From Gammaproteobacteria bacterium (lineage in GTDB: Bacteria > Pseudomonadota > Gammaproteobacteria > Steroidobacterales > Steroidobacteraceae): a stretch of 36,189 bases of DNA. A program made the translations under genes and the position numbers. This document shows positions 7,839 to 17,214 of the stretch, one piece after another (the stretch's first letter is position 1; the number at the start of each line of letters is the position of its first letter). The stretch is from NCBI GenBank assembly GCA_020851435.1, contig JADZCS010000019.1:1-36189 (forward strand), given 5' to 3'. The notes below the pieces were generated by a model. It saw only the letters and a list, made by a program, of their open reading frames with translations. It searched no databases and was not told the DNA's origin.

Positions 7839-8909
7839 TCAGCGCGTGCGCCAGACGGCCACGGCCGTGATCAGGCCCAGTCCCGCCGTCGGCAACCATG
7901 CCACCGCCACCGCCGACAGGTCGTAGACCTCACCGCTGTTCTCGAGCGTGCGGTTGATGAGGAAGAAGGCGACGCCCGTGAGGATTCCCGCCACGGTCCT
8001 CGCCCCTGCGCCGGCCGAACGCAGCGGGCCCAGCGCGAAGGGCACAGCCAGCACGCACACGATCAGGGCCGCCACCGTGCGGGAGATGCGCGACCAGAAC
8101 GCGATCTCATAGGGCTTGGCCTCCAGCCCATTGGCCTTGAGGTGGGCCACGTAGGCGAAGAGCCCGCGCGCGGGCAGGGAATTGGGTTCGATCACCGCCA
8201 GGCCCAGGAACTCGGGGTTCACGCGCGTGTCCAGGCTCGCGCTCTCGACCTTCGCCGCCGTCGTGCGATCGGCGCCGAAGCGGGTCTCGGCCACGTTCGA
8301 CAGTTCCCAGGTCTGCCGGTCGCCGACCGTTCCCGTCTCGGCGCGCAGCACCGACTCCAGCCCCCCGTCCGACCCGAAACTCAGCACGTACACGCCGCCG
8401 AAGAGGTTGTCCGCCGACTGCTGCTGGATGTTGATGAAGCGCCGGCCGTCCTTGACCCAGGCGTTGCGGCTGCCGGCGAGGTCGAATCCCGCGAACTTGC
8501 TGAAGGTCTTGAGTTGTCGCGCGTACTGGTCGAGCGGCGGGGCCACGTATTCGCCGAGCACCACCATCATGCCCGCCACCACCACGCCGCCGAGGGCGGC
8601 CCCGTAGCCGATGCGCCAGGTGGAGACGCCTGCCGCGCGAATGACCGTGAGCTCGCTGTCGGTCGCGAGGTTGCCGAGGCCGAAGATCGCCCCGATCAGC
8701 GCGCCGATGGGCAGGAGTTCGAAGGCCTGCCTGGGAAGGTTGAGCGCCGTGAACAGGAACGCGTCCGCGACGTTGTAGGCGCCGGTGCCGATGTCGTCCT
8801 GCTGGCCGAGAAAGGTGAACAGGGTGCCCAGGGTCAGCAACACGCCCATGACCAGGAAGGTGTACCAGAGCACCGTGCGCGCGATGTAACGGTCGAGCAG
8901 CGAGATCAC
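7839..8909 (-). CDS. lptG: LPS export permease LptG
   Basis: A 356-residue inner-membrane permease. The start is a GTG within a GTGA overlap with lptF: it begins ISLLDRYIARTVLWYTFLVM, the standard LptG N terminus. Six membrane helices flank a large periplasmic beta-jellyroll domain (middle third), and the conserved LATDSELTVIRAAGVS coupling helix contacts LptB. With LptF and the LptB ATPase it extracts lipopolysaccharide from the inner membrane and passes it to LptC/LptA. A much longer open frame runs upstream in the same phase, but it only crosses lptF out of frame. LptB and LptC are not in the window. Confidence 0.93.
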   Translation of the reverse strand: MISLLDRYIARTVLWYTFLVMGVLLTLGTLFTFLGQQDDIGTGAYNVADAFLFTALNLPRQAFELLPIGALIGAIFGLGNLATDSELTVIRAAGVSTWRIGYGAALGGVVVAGMMVVLGEYVAPPLDQYARQLKTFSKFAGFDLAGSRNAWVKDGRRFINIQQQSADNLFGGVYVLSFGSDGGLESVLRAETGTVGDRQTWELSNVAETRFGADRTTAAKVESASLDTRVNPEFLGLAVIEPNSLPARGLFAYVAHLKANGLEAKPYEIAFWSRISRTVAALIVCVLAVPFALGPLRSAGAGARTVAGILTGVAFFLINRTLENSGEVYDLSAVAVAWLPTAGLGLITAVAVWRTR

Positions 8910-9994
8910 GCGTGCCGCTCCCGCCACATGGCGACCAGCGGGCTCTGCCTGTTCAGGAGCCAGAGCGCCGCCAGCACAACGGCCAGGTGGACCCACCACA
9001 TGCCGATGCGCGGGTCGAGCTGGCCCTTCTCCACCCAGACGCGGGACGCGGACAGCAGGTTCGAGTAGATGAAGTAGAACAGCAGCCCGACGGCCACGCG
9101 CGCGTAGCGCCCCTGCCGCGGCCGCAGGGCCGACAGCGGAACGGCGAGCAGCGTGAGCACCAGGACCATCGCGGGCTGCGACATGCGCCACTGCAGCTCG
9201 GCCGCGTCGGCGGGATCCGGCGAGCCCAGCAGGGCCTGGGTCGGCCGCGTGGAGCGGTCGGCCTTGGCCGCGACCGCGTCGGGCACGCGCACCGGGATCC
9301 CGTGCTCGCCGAATCGGACGCGCCGGAAATCGGCGCGCCCGGGAACGCCCTCGTAGCGCACGCCGTCGTGCAGCACGAGGACGTGCAGTTCGCCGTCCTG
9401 CTCGATGCGGTGCTCGGCAGTCGCCGCCGTCGCCACCTCGAGGCGGTCGCCGACGCGCCTCTGCAGGAACACGTTGTAGAGGATGCCGGCGCTGTCGACG
9501 CGCTCCGCGTAGAACACCGCGCTGCCGCGCGCGAAGGTCCGGAACTTGCCCGCATCGAGCTGGCCGAACTGAGCGTCGCGCAGCGCCGTGCGCCGGATGG
9601 ACTCGGCCTCGGCGCGTGCCCCGGGGGCCGCGACGAACCCCAGCCACGCGGCCAGCACCGCGACCAGGATGGCCAGCGCAGAGATCGGCAGGTACAGGCG
9701 CTCCGGCCCCACGCCGCAGGCGCGCACCGCCGCCATCTCGCTTTCGTGGTACAGCCGGCCCAGCGCCAGCATGATCGCCAGCAGCATGCCCACGGGCACC
9801 AGGACCGTGAGGTTGGTGAAGGACGACAGGACGATCAGCGACCAGACCACCTCGCGCGGAAAGCCGTTGGTCGCCGCCTGGCCGAGGATGCGCGCGAGCT
9901 GGTTGGACAGCAGGATCACCAGCAGCACACCCGTGACGGCCAGCCAGGACCAGGCAACCTCGCGGAAAACGTAGCGATCGAAGGTGCGGATCAA
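8906..9994 (-). CDS. lptF: LPS export permease LptF
   Basis: A 362-residue partner of LptG with the same layout: helices at both ends, a periplasmic domain between, and the conserved LYHESEMAAVRACGVG coupling segment. The N terminus IRTFDRYVFREVAWSWLAVT aligns with the family start. The initiation codon appears to be TTG (9994-9992): an in-frame stop lies about 20 bases further upstream and no ATG or GTG occurs between. No clear Shine-Dalgarno sequence precedes it, suggesting modest initiation. Translation of lptG is coupled through GTGA. The gene is divergent from pepA across a 121-base spacer. Confidence 0.92.
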   Translation of the reverse strand: MIRTFDRYVFREVAWSWLAVTGVLLVILLSNQLARILGQAATNGFPREVVWSLIVLSSFTNLTVLVPVGMLLAIMLALGRLYHESEMAAVRACGVGPERLYLPISALAILVAVLAAWLGFVAAPGARAEAESIRRTALRDAQFGQLDAGKFRTFARGSAVFYAERVDSAGILYNVFLQRRVGDRLEVATAATAEHRIEQDGELHVLVLHDGVRYEGVPGRADFRRVRFGEHGIPVRVPDAVAAKADRSTRPTQALLGSPDPADAAELQWRMSQPAMVLVLTLLAVPLSALRPRQGRYARVAVGLLFYFIYSNLLSASRVWVEKGQLDPRIGMWWVHLAVVLAALWLLNRQSPLVAMWRERHA

Positions 9995-10115
9995 GGTGGG
10001 GCACGCCGGGCGCCGCTATGCGGCAGGAAATTTCGTCTAAACTATCACTAACTTAAACCACCGCCACGGTTGCCACAAATCCGGTGCCCGGGGCGGGTCG
10101 ACAGGGGAAGTCTGC
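9995..10115. promoter_or_regulatory. Divergent lptF/pepA spacer with AT-rich island
   Basis: This spacer holds the only clearly AT-rich patch in the area, about 10028-10058, including TCTAAACTATCACTAACTTA. Several -10-like hexamers occur on each strand (TAAACT on plus, TAGTTT on minus), but no well-spaced -35/-10 pair could be fixed. It very likely holds the promoters of both operons. AGGGGAAG about ten bases before the pepA ATG is its ribosome site. Confidence 0.45.
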
Positions 10116-11603
10116 ATGCAGTTCCACGCTCTCGGCGCCTCGGCGGTCCGCGCCCGCACTGCCTGTGCGGTGGTGGGTATCCACGAACAGGGTGAACTGA
10201 CGGGCGCAGCCGTCGCGATCGACGAGCGCGCCAAGGGCGCCATCACCCGCATCGTGAAGCGCGGCGACTTCCGCGCCAAGCTCGGCGAGGTGCTGGCGCT
10301 GCACGACCTGCCGGGCTGCCCGGCCGAGCGCGTGCTGCTGGTGGGCCTGGGCTCCCGCAAGACCTTCGGGCGCAAGGCCTATCGCAAGGCCGTCGCCGCG
10401 GCCACGCAGTGGCTCGCCGCCTCCGGCGCCGCGGACGCCGTGTCCTTCCTCGCGCAGGACCCTGTTCCCGAGGTCGACGCCTACTACGCCGCGCGCTACC
10501 TCGTCGAAACGGCGTCCTCGACGCTGTACCGGATTCCCGACCTGAAGTCTGGCAAGAAGCCGGCCGCGCCGAAGCTGGGCAAGCTCGGCATCGCGGTCGC
10601 CGACAGCGCGCAGCTCGAGACGGCGCGTCGCGGCCTGGGCGACGGCGTGGGCGTCGCCGCGGGCATGGCCCTGATGCGCGATCTCGCGAACCTCCCGGCG
10701 AACGTCTGCACGCCCTCGCACCTCGCTGCCGCGGCCCGCAAGCTCGCCGGTGAGCACAAGTCCGTTCGCGCGCGCGCGCTCGACGAACGCGAAATCCGCA
10801 AGCTCAAGATGGGCTCCTTCCTGTCGGTGACGGCCGGCTCCGACGAGCCGGCCCGCCTCATCGTCATGGAATACCGTGGCGGCAAGGCCGGCGACGCGCC
10901 GGTCGCGCTGGTGGGCAAGGGCATCACCTTCGACACCGGCGGCATCTCGCTCAAGGACCCGCCGGGCATGGACGAGATGAAGTTCGACATGAGCGGCGCG
11001 GCCAGCGTGTTCGGCGCGATCAAGGCGCTGGCCACGATCGGCGCCAGGATCAACGTCGTCGGCGTCATCCCGGCCTGCGAGAACATGCCCAGCGGCCGCG
11101 CCACGAAGCCGGGCGACATCGTCACCTCGATGTCCGGCAAGACCATCGAGGTGCTCAACACCGACGCCGAGGGCCGCCTCGTGCTGTGCGACGCGATCAC
11201 CTACGCGCGGCGGTTCAAGCCGAAGGCCGTGATCGACATCGCCACCCTGACCGGCGCCTGCGTTATCGCGCTCGGATCGCACTACTGCGGCCTGTTCTCC
11301 TCGGACGACGCCCTCGCCCACGCGCTGGAAGAGGCGTCCAAGCGCGCCGACGACCGTGCCTGGCGCATGCCCGTCGCGGAGGAATACGCCGAGCAGCTCA
11401 AGAGCAACTTCGCGGACTTCGCCAACATCGGCGGCCGCGAGGCCGGCGCCGTGACGGCCGCCTGCTTCCTGTGGAAGTTCACGGATGGACTGCGCTGGGC
11501 GCACCTCGACATCGCCGGCACCGCCAACCTGACCGGCCCCAGCAAGGCCAGCACCGGGCGGCCGGTCCCGCTGCTGGTGGACTTCCTGCTCAACGAAGCC
11601 TGA
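10116..11603 (+). CDS. pepA: Leucyl aminopeptidase (M17)
   Basis: A 495-residue cytosolic enzyme that removes N-terminal amino acids using two metal ions. The signature NTDAEGRL is at residues 348-355, and the metal-binding region GKGITFDTGGISLK lies upstream, as in E. coli PepA (about 503 residues). The N-terminal domain (about 1-165) is the variable regulatory part; the C-terminal domain is catalytic. In some gammaproteobacteria PepA also binds DNA as an architectural factor; that cannot be judged here. The strong AGGGGAAG ribosome site fixes the start. The pepA-holC-valS order divergent from lptFG is classic gammaproteobacterial synteny. Confidence 0.95.
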   Translation: MQFHALGASAVRARTACAVVGIHEQGELTGAAVAIDERAKGAITRIVKRGDFRAKLGEVLALHDLPGCPAERVLLVGLGSRKTFGRKAYRKAVAAATQWLAASGAADAVSFLAQDPVPEVDAYYAARYLVETASSTLYRIPDLKSGKKPAAPKLGKLGIAVADSAQLETARRGLGDGVGVAAGMALMRDLANLPANVCTPSHLAAAARKLAGEHKSVRARALDEREIRKLKMGSFLSVTAGSDEPARLIVMEYRGGKAGDAPVALVGKGITFDTGGISLKDPPGMDEMKFDMSGAASVFGAIKALATIGARINVVGVIPACENMPSGRATKPGDIVTSMSGKTIEVLNTDAEGRLVLCDAITYARRFKPKAVIDIATLTGACVIALGSHYCGLFSSDDALAHALEEASKRADDRAWRMPVAEEYAEQLKSNFADFANIGGREAGAVTAACFLWKFTDGLRWAHLDIAGTANLTGPSKASTGRPVPLLVDFLLNEA

Positions 11604-11619
11604 GACGGGACGAGCTGCC

Positions 11620-12060
11620 ATGGCGACCCGGGTGGACTTCTACGTGCTGCCGAGCACCTCTGCCAGGGACCGCCTCGTCTATGCCTGCCGCCTGGTGGAG
11701 AAGGCCTGGGCCCTGGACCACCGGGTGTTCGTGCGGCTCGACACGCCGGAGGAAGCGGCCGCCGTGGACGAACTGCTGTGGACCTTCGCCGACCGCAGTT
11801 TCGTGCCCCACGCGCTCGCGGGAGGCGATGGCGAACCCGCCGAGAGGGTCCTCGTGGGCCACGGCGACGCGCTGGCAGGCCACACCGACCTGCTGGTCAA
11901 CCTCGGCGCTGCGACGCCCCCGGACTTCGAGCGCTTCGCGCGCATCGCCGAACTCGTGGACGCGGACGACGCGCGCCGGCAACTTGGACGCGAGCGGTTC
12001 AAGTACTATCGTGAGCGGGGCTGTACGCCCGAAAGCCATTCCGTGGGGTCCGCCGCGTGA
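11620..12060 (+). CDS. holC: DNA polymerase III chi subunit
   Basis: A 146-residue protein matching HolC: it opens TRVDFYVLPSTSARDRLVYA, then ACRLVEKAWALDHRVFVRL and a core LLWTFADRSFVPHA, with the closing block ERFKYYRERGC. Chi joins the clamp loader, through psi, to single-stranded DNA-binding protein during replication. Its place between pepA and valS agrees. It starts 16 bases after pepA, and its TGA overlaps the GTG of the following small gene. Confidence 0.92.
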   Translation: MATRVDFYVLPSTSARDRLVYACRLVEKAWALDHRVFVRLDTPEEAAAVDELLWTFADRSFVPHALAGGDGEPAERVLVGHGDALAGHTDLLVNLGAATPPDFERFARIAELVDADDARRQLGRERFKYYRERGCTPESHSVGSAA

Positions 12061-12368
12061 GCCGAACCGAGCGCGAAGTTCCGATCCTGACCGACGTCGT
12101 CCAGCTCAAGGCTGGCAAGGGCGGCGGGCGTTCGACCACCCAGAGCGGCGCGCGGCACGTGCCCCTGTCCGAGGCCACGCTGGACGCCCTGCAGGCCGAA
12201 CTGGTGTCCCGCACCCTGGACGTGACCGGCGAACTCCTGCACAACGCCGTCAAGGACATGGAGGCGGTGATGTTCGAACGGGTCCTCGACCGCCTGCGGG
12301 CCACCCTGCCCGACCTCGTCGACGACGCCCTGCGCCAGTACCAGGCCGGCCAGCACAACAACGACTGA
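12057..12368 (+). CDS. Small conserved-position protein of unknown function
   Basis: A 103-residue protein starting at GTG in a GTGA overlap with holC. The N-terminal 40 residues are polar and probably flexible (QLKAGKGGGRSTTQSGARHV). The rest is predicted helical and amphipathic, with ATLDALQAELVSRTLDVTGE and an acidic LPDLVDDALRQYQ end. It has no signal peptide, membrane segment or catalytic motif that I recognise. Codon use and coupling to holC suggest a real gene. By context it might touch replication or simply ride with holC; no function is assigned. Confidence 0.65.
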   Translation: MSRTEREVPILTDVVQLKAGKGGGRSTTQSGARHVPLSEATLDALQAELVSRTLDVTGELLHNAVKDMEAVMFERVLDRLRATLPDLVDDALRQYQAGQHNND

Positions 12369-12385
12369 TCCCGTCCCGCGGACCG

Positions 12386-12422
12386 GGGCCCGGCGGGTCC
12401 GTCCGGCTATAATGCCGGGCCC
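12386..12422. repeat. Perfect 9-bp inverted repeat enclosing the valS -10 box
   Basis: GGGCCCGGC (12386-12394) and GCCGGGCCC (12414-12422) are exact reverse complements separated by 19 bases that contain TATAAT. A second, mutually exclusive hairpin can form from CGGACC (12379-12384) and GGTCCG (12396-12401). No T-run follows either, so neither is a classical terminator. Confidence 0.7.
12408..12413 (+). promoter_or_regulatory. Consensus -10 box for valS (TATAAT)
   Basis: A perfect TATAAT 32 bases before the valS ATG, giving a predicted leader of about 25 bases. No TTGACA-like box lies 16-18 bases upstream, and no TGn extension is present. It sits in the loop of the inverted repeat 12386-12422. 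Confidence 0.6.
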
Positions 12423-12445
12423 GCCCTCCCTCACCCGGTTCCCGC

Positions 12446-15205
12446 ATGGAAAAGACCTACTCGCCCGGCGACATCGAAGCCCGTACCTACGCGCGCTGGG
12501 AGCAGCAGGGCTGCTTCGCGCCTTCGGGCGCCGGCCAGCCCTACTGCATCGTGATCCCGCCGCCGAACGTGACCGGCACGCTGCACATGGGGCACGCGTT
12601 CCAGGACACGATCATGGATGCGCTGATCCGCTTCCATCGCATGCGGGGCGACAACACGCTGTGGCAGAGCGGCACCGACCACGCGGGCATCGCCACGCAG
12701 ATGGTCGTCGAGCGGCAGCTCAACGCCGAAGGCAAGACCCGCTACGACCTCGGCCGCGAGGCCTTCGTCGAGCGCGTGTGGCGCTGGAAGGAGGAATCCG
12801 GCGGCACCATCAGCCGGCAGATGCGCCGGCTCGGGGCATCGGTCGACTGGAGCCGCGACCGCTTCACGATGGACGAGGGCCTCTCGCGCGCGGTATCCGA
12901 GGCCTTCGTTCGCCTGCACGAGGAAGGCCTGATCTACCGCGGCCAGCGGCTGGTCAACTGGGACCCGGTGCTCAAGACGGCGCTGTCCGACCTCGAGGTG
13001 CTCTCGGAAGAGGAGCAAGGCAGCCTCTGGCACTTCCGCTATCCGCTCGCCGACGGCAGCGGCCACCTCACCGTTGCGACGACGCGCCCCGAGACGATGC
13101 TGGGCGACACGGCCGTCGCCGTGCATCCCGAAGACGAGCGCTATCGGCATCTCGTCGGCAGGACCATCCGCCTGCCGCTCACGGACCGCGAGATTCCCAT
13201 CGTCGCCGACGACTACGTCGATCCCGCGTTCGGCTCGGGCTGCGTCAAGATCACGCCCGCGCACGACTTCAACGACTACGAGCTCGGCCAGCGCCACGGG
13301 CTGCCGCTCGTCAACATCTTCACCGCCGACGCGCACGTCAACGATGCGGCACCGGCCGCGTACCAGGGCCTCGACCGCGGCGAGGCGCGCAAGCGCGTCG
13401 TCGCCGACCTCGAGGCGTTGGAGCTGATCGAGAAGATCGACGCCCACAAGCTCATGGTGCCGCGCGGCGACCGCTCGGGCGCCGTCATCGAGCCCTGGCT
13501 CACGGACCAGTGGTACGTGCGCATCGCGCCGCTCGCGGAACCCGCGATCAAGGCGGTCGAGGACGGCCGGATCCGCTTCGTGCCGGACAACTGGAACCGC
13601 ACCTACTTCGAGTGGATGCGCAACATCAAGGACTGGTGCATCAGCCGCCAGCTCTGGTGGGGCCATCGCATCCCCGCCTGGTACGCCGAGGACAGCGCGG
13701 TCTACGTCGGTCGCAGCGAGGCGGAAGTGCGCGAAAAGCACGGCCTGGGCGCGGAAGTGGCGCTCAGGCAGGACGAGGACGTGCTCGACACCTGGTTCTC
13801 GTCGGCGCTGTGGCCCTACTCCACGCTGGGCTGGCCGGACGACACGGCGGAGCTGCGCAGCTTCTACCCGACGGCCGTGCTGGTGACGGGCTTCGACATC
13901 ATCTTCTTCTGGGTCGCCCGGATGATCATGATGGGCCTGAAGTTCATGGGCGAGGTGCCCTTCCGCGAGGTCTACGTGCACGGCCTGATCCGTGACCACG
14001 AAGGCCAGAAGATGTCGAAGTCGAAGGGCAACGTGCTCGACCCGCTCGACCTCATCGACGGCATCGGCCTCGAAGCGCTGGTCGCCAAGCGCACGACCGG
14101 GCTCATGCAGCCGCGCCTGGCGCCGGCCATCGAGAAGTCCACGCGCAAGCAGTTTCCCGAGGGCATCGCGCCCTACGGCACGGACGCGCTGCGCTTCACG
14201 TTCGCCTCGCTGGCCACGCAATCGCGCGACCTGCGCTTCGACGTGGGCCGCATCGAGGGCTATCGCAACTTCTGCAACAAGCTCTGGAATGCCGCGCGCT
14301 ACGTGCTGATGGCGACCGAGCAGTCCGAGGGCGATGGCCCGGTGACGCCGACGCTGGCCGACCGCTGGATCCGCTCGCGCCTCGCCGGGGCCGTCGCGGG
14401 CGTCAGCGAGGGCTTCGCCGACTACCGCTTCGACCAGGCCGCCCAGGCGGTCTACGAGTTCACCTGGTACGAGTTCTGCGACTGGTACCTGGAACTCGCC
14501 AAGCCCGTGCTGCAGTCGCCCGACAGCACGGTGGAGGAGCGACGCGCCGCGAAGCAGACGCTCACCGGCGTGCTGGAGACCGTGCTGCGGCTGCTGCACC
14601 CGCTCATGCCGTTCATCACCGAGGAAATCTGGCAGACCGTGGCGCCGCGCGCCGGCAAGTCCGGCGACACGATCATGACCCAGCCCTTCCCCGCCGCCGC
14701 CGATGCGGCGGTCGACGCCGAAGCCGAGCGCGAGATGCGCTGGGTCATGGACTTCATCCTCGGCATCCGCCAGATCCGCGGCGAGATGGACATCGCGCCG
14801 TCGAACCGCTTCGACGTGCTGCTGGCCGACGCCTCGGCGGACGATCTCGCGCGCCTGGCGGCGCATCGCCGCTTCATCGCGCGCCTCGCCAACGTCGGCG
14901 ACGTCCGCCCGCTCGCGGCCGGCGAGGCGCCGCCGCAGTCCGCGACGGCGCTGCTGGGCCACATGAAGATCCTCGTGCCCATGGCCGGCCTGATCGACGT
15001 CGACGCCGAGGTCGCGCGCCTCGAGAAGCGCACGGCGAAGGCCAGCCAGGACCTCGGCAAGCTCGAGGCCAAGCTCGGCAACGAGAACTTCGTGCGCAAC
15101 GCCCCGACCGAGGTGGTCGAGAAGGATCGCGCCCGAATCGCGGAGCTCAAGCGTGAACTGGAGCAGCTCGGCGCGCAGCTGGCGCGCGTAGCCTCGCTGC
15201 GCTGA
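12446..15205 (+). CDS. valS: Valyl-tRNA synthetase
   Basis: A 919-residue class I synthetase that charges tRNA-Val with valine in the cytosol. The HIGH-type motif is HMGH (residues 47-50) within [15 protein letters not shown], and the KMSKS loop is at residues 522-526. The inserted editing domain (about 190-330) contains [17 protein letters not shown], which hydrolyses Thr-tRNA-Val. The anticodon-binding domain follows, and a C-terminal coiled-coil arm (about 850-919, [20 protein letters not shown]) is typical of bacterial ValS. Length and order match the family. No good Shine-Dalgarno sequence precedes the ATG. Confidence 0.97.
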   Translation: MEKTYSPGDIEARTYARWEQQGCFAPSGAGQPYCIVIPPPNVTGTLHMGHAFQDTIMDALIRFHRMRGDNTLWQSGTDHAGIATQMVVERQLNAEGKTRYDLGREAFVERVWRWKEESGGTISRQMRRLGASVDWSRDRFTMDEGLSRAVSEAFVRLHEEGLIYRGQRLVNWDPVLKTALSDLEVLSEEEQGSLWHFRYPLADGSGHLTVATTRPETMLGDTAVAVHPEDERYRHLVGRTIRLPLTDREIPIVADDYVDPAFGSGCVKITPAHDFNDYELGQRHGLPLVNIFTADAHVNDAAPAAYQGLDRGEARKRVVADLEALELIEKIDAHKLMVPRGDRSGAVIEPWLTDQWYVRIAPLAEPAIKAVEDGRIRFVPDNWNRTYFEWMRNIKDWCISRQLWWGHRIPAWYAEDSAVYVGRSEAEVREKHGLGAEVALRQDEDVLDTWFSSALWPYSTLGWPDDTAELRSFYPTAVLVTGFDIIFFWVARMIMMGLKFMGEVPFREVYVHGLIRDHEGQKMSKSKGNVLDPLDLIDGIGLEALVAKRTTGLMQPRLAPAIEKSTRKQFPEGIAPYGTDALRFTFASLATQSRDLRFDVGRIEGYRNFCNKLWNAARYVLMATEQSEGDGPVTPTLADRWIRSRLAGAVAGVSEGFADYRFDQAAQAVYEFTWYEFCDWYLELAKPVLQSPDSTVEERRAAKQTLTGVLETVLRLLHPLMPFITEEIWQTVAPRAGKSGDTIMTQPFPAAADAAVDAEAEREMRWVMDFILGIRQIRGEMDIAPSNRFDVLLADASADDLARLAAHRRFIARLANVGDVRPLAAGEAPPQSATALLGHMKILVPMAGLIDVDAEVARLEKRTAKASQDLGKLEAKLGNENFVRNAPTEVVEKDRARIAELKRELEQLGAQLARVASLR

Positions 15206-15229
15206 TCCAAGCCCTTCCCTGGAGCGGAC

Positions 15230-16174
15230 ATGACGGCGAGCCCGGTTACCAGCGACCTGCGAGAGCGCCTCCGCCTGGCGCTCGCGCGACTCAACGAGGT
15301 CGTGCTCGGCAAGGACGCGCAGCTGCGGCTGGCGGTGGCCTGCCTGCTCGCGCGCGGCCACCTGCTCATCGAGGACATCCCGGGCGTCGGCAAGACGACC
15401 CTGGCGCATGCGCTCGCGCGCGTGCTGGGCCTCGGCTTCCAGCGCATCCAGTTCACCAGCGACCTGCTGCCGGCCGACGTCATCGGCGTGTCGGTGTTCG
15501 ACCGTGCGAGCGGAACCTTCCAGTTCCACCGGGGCCCGGTGTTCTCGCAGCTGGTGCTGGCCGACGAGGTCAATCGCGCCACGCCGAAGGCGCAGAGCGC
15601 GCTGCTCGAGGCCATGGAAGAGCGCCAGGTCACCGTGGACGGCGTCGCACACCCGCTGCCCGAGCCGTTCTTCGTGGTCGCCACTCAGAATCCATCGCAC
15701 CAGGTCGGCACCTTCCCGCTGCCCGAATCGCAGCTCGACCGGTTCCTGCTGCGCATCGAGCTCGGGTACCCGGCACCGTCGCTGGAGCGCAGCCTGTTGA
15801 AGGGCCGTGACCGGCGCGACCTGCTCGTCGACCTGGCGGCAGCGCTCGACAGCGACTCGCTCGTGACGCTGCAGCACCAGGTGCCGCTGGTCTACGCCAG
15901 CGACGCGCTGCTCGACTACGTGCAGGCCGTCACGCGGTACACGCGCGAGTGCGGCGCGTTCCAGGCGGGCCTGTCGCCGCGCGCCGCCATCGGCGTGCTG
16001 CGCGCCGCACAGGCCTGGGCACTGCTCGAGGGCCATTCGGGCGTGCTTCCCGAGGACGTGCAGGCCGTGCTGGGCCCGGTCATCGGCCATCGCCTCAAGC
16101 CGCGCGACTCCGCCGACCGGCGCAGCGCCACCGAGATCGCGCGCGCCGTCATCGAAGCCGTTCCCATCCCCTGA
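15230..16174 (+). CDS. MoxR-family AAA+ ATPase
   Basis: A 314-residue cytosolic ATPase. Walker A is GVGKTT (residues 52-57) in IEDIPGVGKTTLAHAL, Walker B is LVLADE (to Glu113) followed by NRATPKAQSALLEAMEE, and sensor 1 is FVVATQNP. These are the MoxR hallmarks. MoxR proteins act as chaperone-like partners of neighbouring DUF58 and VWA proteins. GGAG lies upstream of the ATG, 24 bases after valS, so some read-through from valS is possible. It heads a four-gene set with DUF58, TgpA-like and M90 genes. Confidence 0.92.
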   Translation: MTASPVTSDLRERLRLALARLNEVVLGKDAQLRLAVACLLARGHLLIEDIPGVGKTTLAHALARVLGLGFQRIQFTSDLLPADVIGVSVFDRASGTFQFHRGPVFSQLVLADEVNRATPKAQSALLEAMEERQVTVDGVAHPLPEPFFVVATQNPSHQVGTFPLPESQLDRFLLRIELGYPAPSLERSLLKGRDRRDLLVDLAAALDSDSLVTLQHQVPLVYASDALLDYVQAVTRYTRECGAFQAGLSPRAAIGVLRAAQAWALLEGHSGVLPEDVQAVLGPVIGHRLKPRDSADRRSATEIARAVIEAVPIP

Positions 16175-16194
16175 ACCGCGGTCGCCGCGTCCTC

Positions 16195-17214
16195 ATGCAG
16201 AAAGCGGCCAGACCGTTCTTCCAGTTCCTCGCCAGGCCGTGGCGCAGGCTGCGCGCCGCGCTGGTCGCGCGCGGCCGGCTTTGGGTCCTGAAGCGGCAGG
16301 GCCACGACCCGTCCTCCGTCGTGCTCGAACGGCGCCGCATCTACATCCTGCCGACCGGCCTCGGACTCGCCTTCGCCGTGATGCTGTTCTCGATGCTGCT
16401 CGGCTCGCTCAACTACTCCAACAACCTCGGCCTCGCGCTCACTTTCGCGCTGACCGGCCTGGCGCTGCTGGCGATGCACGAGTGCCACGGCAACCTGGCC
16501 GGGCTAGTGGTCAGCCAGGCCGGCACCGACCCGCCCTTCGCGGGGCAGGACGCGTGCTTCCGGGTCGCGCTGGGCAACCCGGGACGTACAGTGCGTTACG
16601 ACCTCGAGGTGTCCACGGACCACGGCACGGCGAGGCCGGTGTCGCTCGTCGCCGGTGGCAGCGCCACCGTGACGCTGAACCTGCCGACGACGCGGCGCGG
16701 CCGCGTCCGGCTCGCGCGCTTCGAGGTCGCGACGCGATATCCGTTCGGCCTGCTGCGCGCCTGGGCGGTCGTTCATCCACGGGTGGACTGCCTGGTGTAC
16801 CCGCACCCTGCCCGCGAAGCGCCCGAGCGGCCGCCGGCAGCCGTCGACGGCACCGGCAATCGCGAGGGCCGGGGCGACGACGACTTCGCGGGGCTCAAGG
16901 ACTACCACCCCGGAGACCCGCCGCGCCACATCGCGTGGAAGGCCTTCGCGCGCGGCGGCGAACTGCTGGTCAAGGAATTTGCCGGCGCGGCCGCGGTGAC
17001 GCCGTGGTTCGACCTCGCGCAGGCACCGGGCGCCCACCTCGAGTCGCGGCTGGCGGTGCTGTCGCGCTGGATCGTCGATGCAGAGGAGGCAGGGCTGGCC
17101 TTCGGCCTGCGCCTGCCCGGCATCGAGATCGAGCCGGCGGCCGGCATGTCGCAGCGCGACCGCTGCCTCGCGGCGCTCGCCGAATTCGAACTGCCGCGTG
17201 AACGCGATGGCTGA
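16195..17214 (+). CDS. DUF58 domain membrane protein
   Basis: A 339-residue protein. A hydrophobic hairpin at about residues 52-95 anchors it. The DUF58 core near residues 225-265 contains FAGLKDYHPGDPPRHIAWKA and ELLVKEF, the family signature, preceded by a beta-rich domain (110-200). DUF58 proteins pair with MoxR ATPases and transglutaminases, as here; their biochemical role is not settled. The ATG at 16195 is the only sensible start after the moxR stop, although no ribosome site is seen. Its end overlaps the next gene by 8 bases. Confidence 0.88.
   Translation: MQKAARPFFQFLARPWRRLRAALVARGRLWVLKRQGHDPSSVVLERRRIYILPTGLGLAFAVMLFSMLLGSLNYSNNLGLALTFALTGLALLAMHECHGNLAGLVVSQAGTDPPFAGQDACFRVALGNPGRTVRYDLEVSTDHGTARPVSLVAGGSATVTLNLPTTRRGRVRLARFEVATRYPFGLLRAWAVVHPRVDCLVYPHPAREAPERPPAAVDGTGNREGRGDDDFAGLKDYHPGDPPRHIAWKAFARGGELLVKEFAGAAAVTPWFDLAQAPGAHLESRLAVLSRWIVDAEEAGLAFGLRLPGIEIEPAAGMSQRDRCLAALAEFELPRERDG

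Noticed and set aside
7839-10004. A single 721-codon minus-strand frame suggesting an LptF-LptG fusion
   Set aside because: Only its last 356 codons are LptG. The upstream part crosses lptF in the wrong phase; lptF has its own complete frame ending in a GTGA overlap.
12431-16090. A 1219-codon open frame on the minus strand opposite valS and moxR
   Set aside because: It is a mirror of the codon bias in very GC-rich DNA: the protein is rich in Arg, Ala, His and Gln without any domain, and valS and moxR on the other strand are unmistakable.
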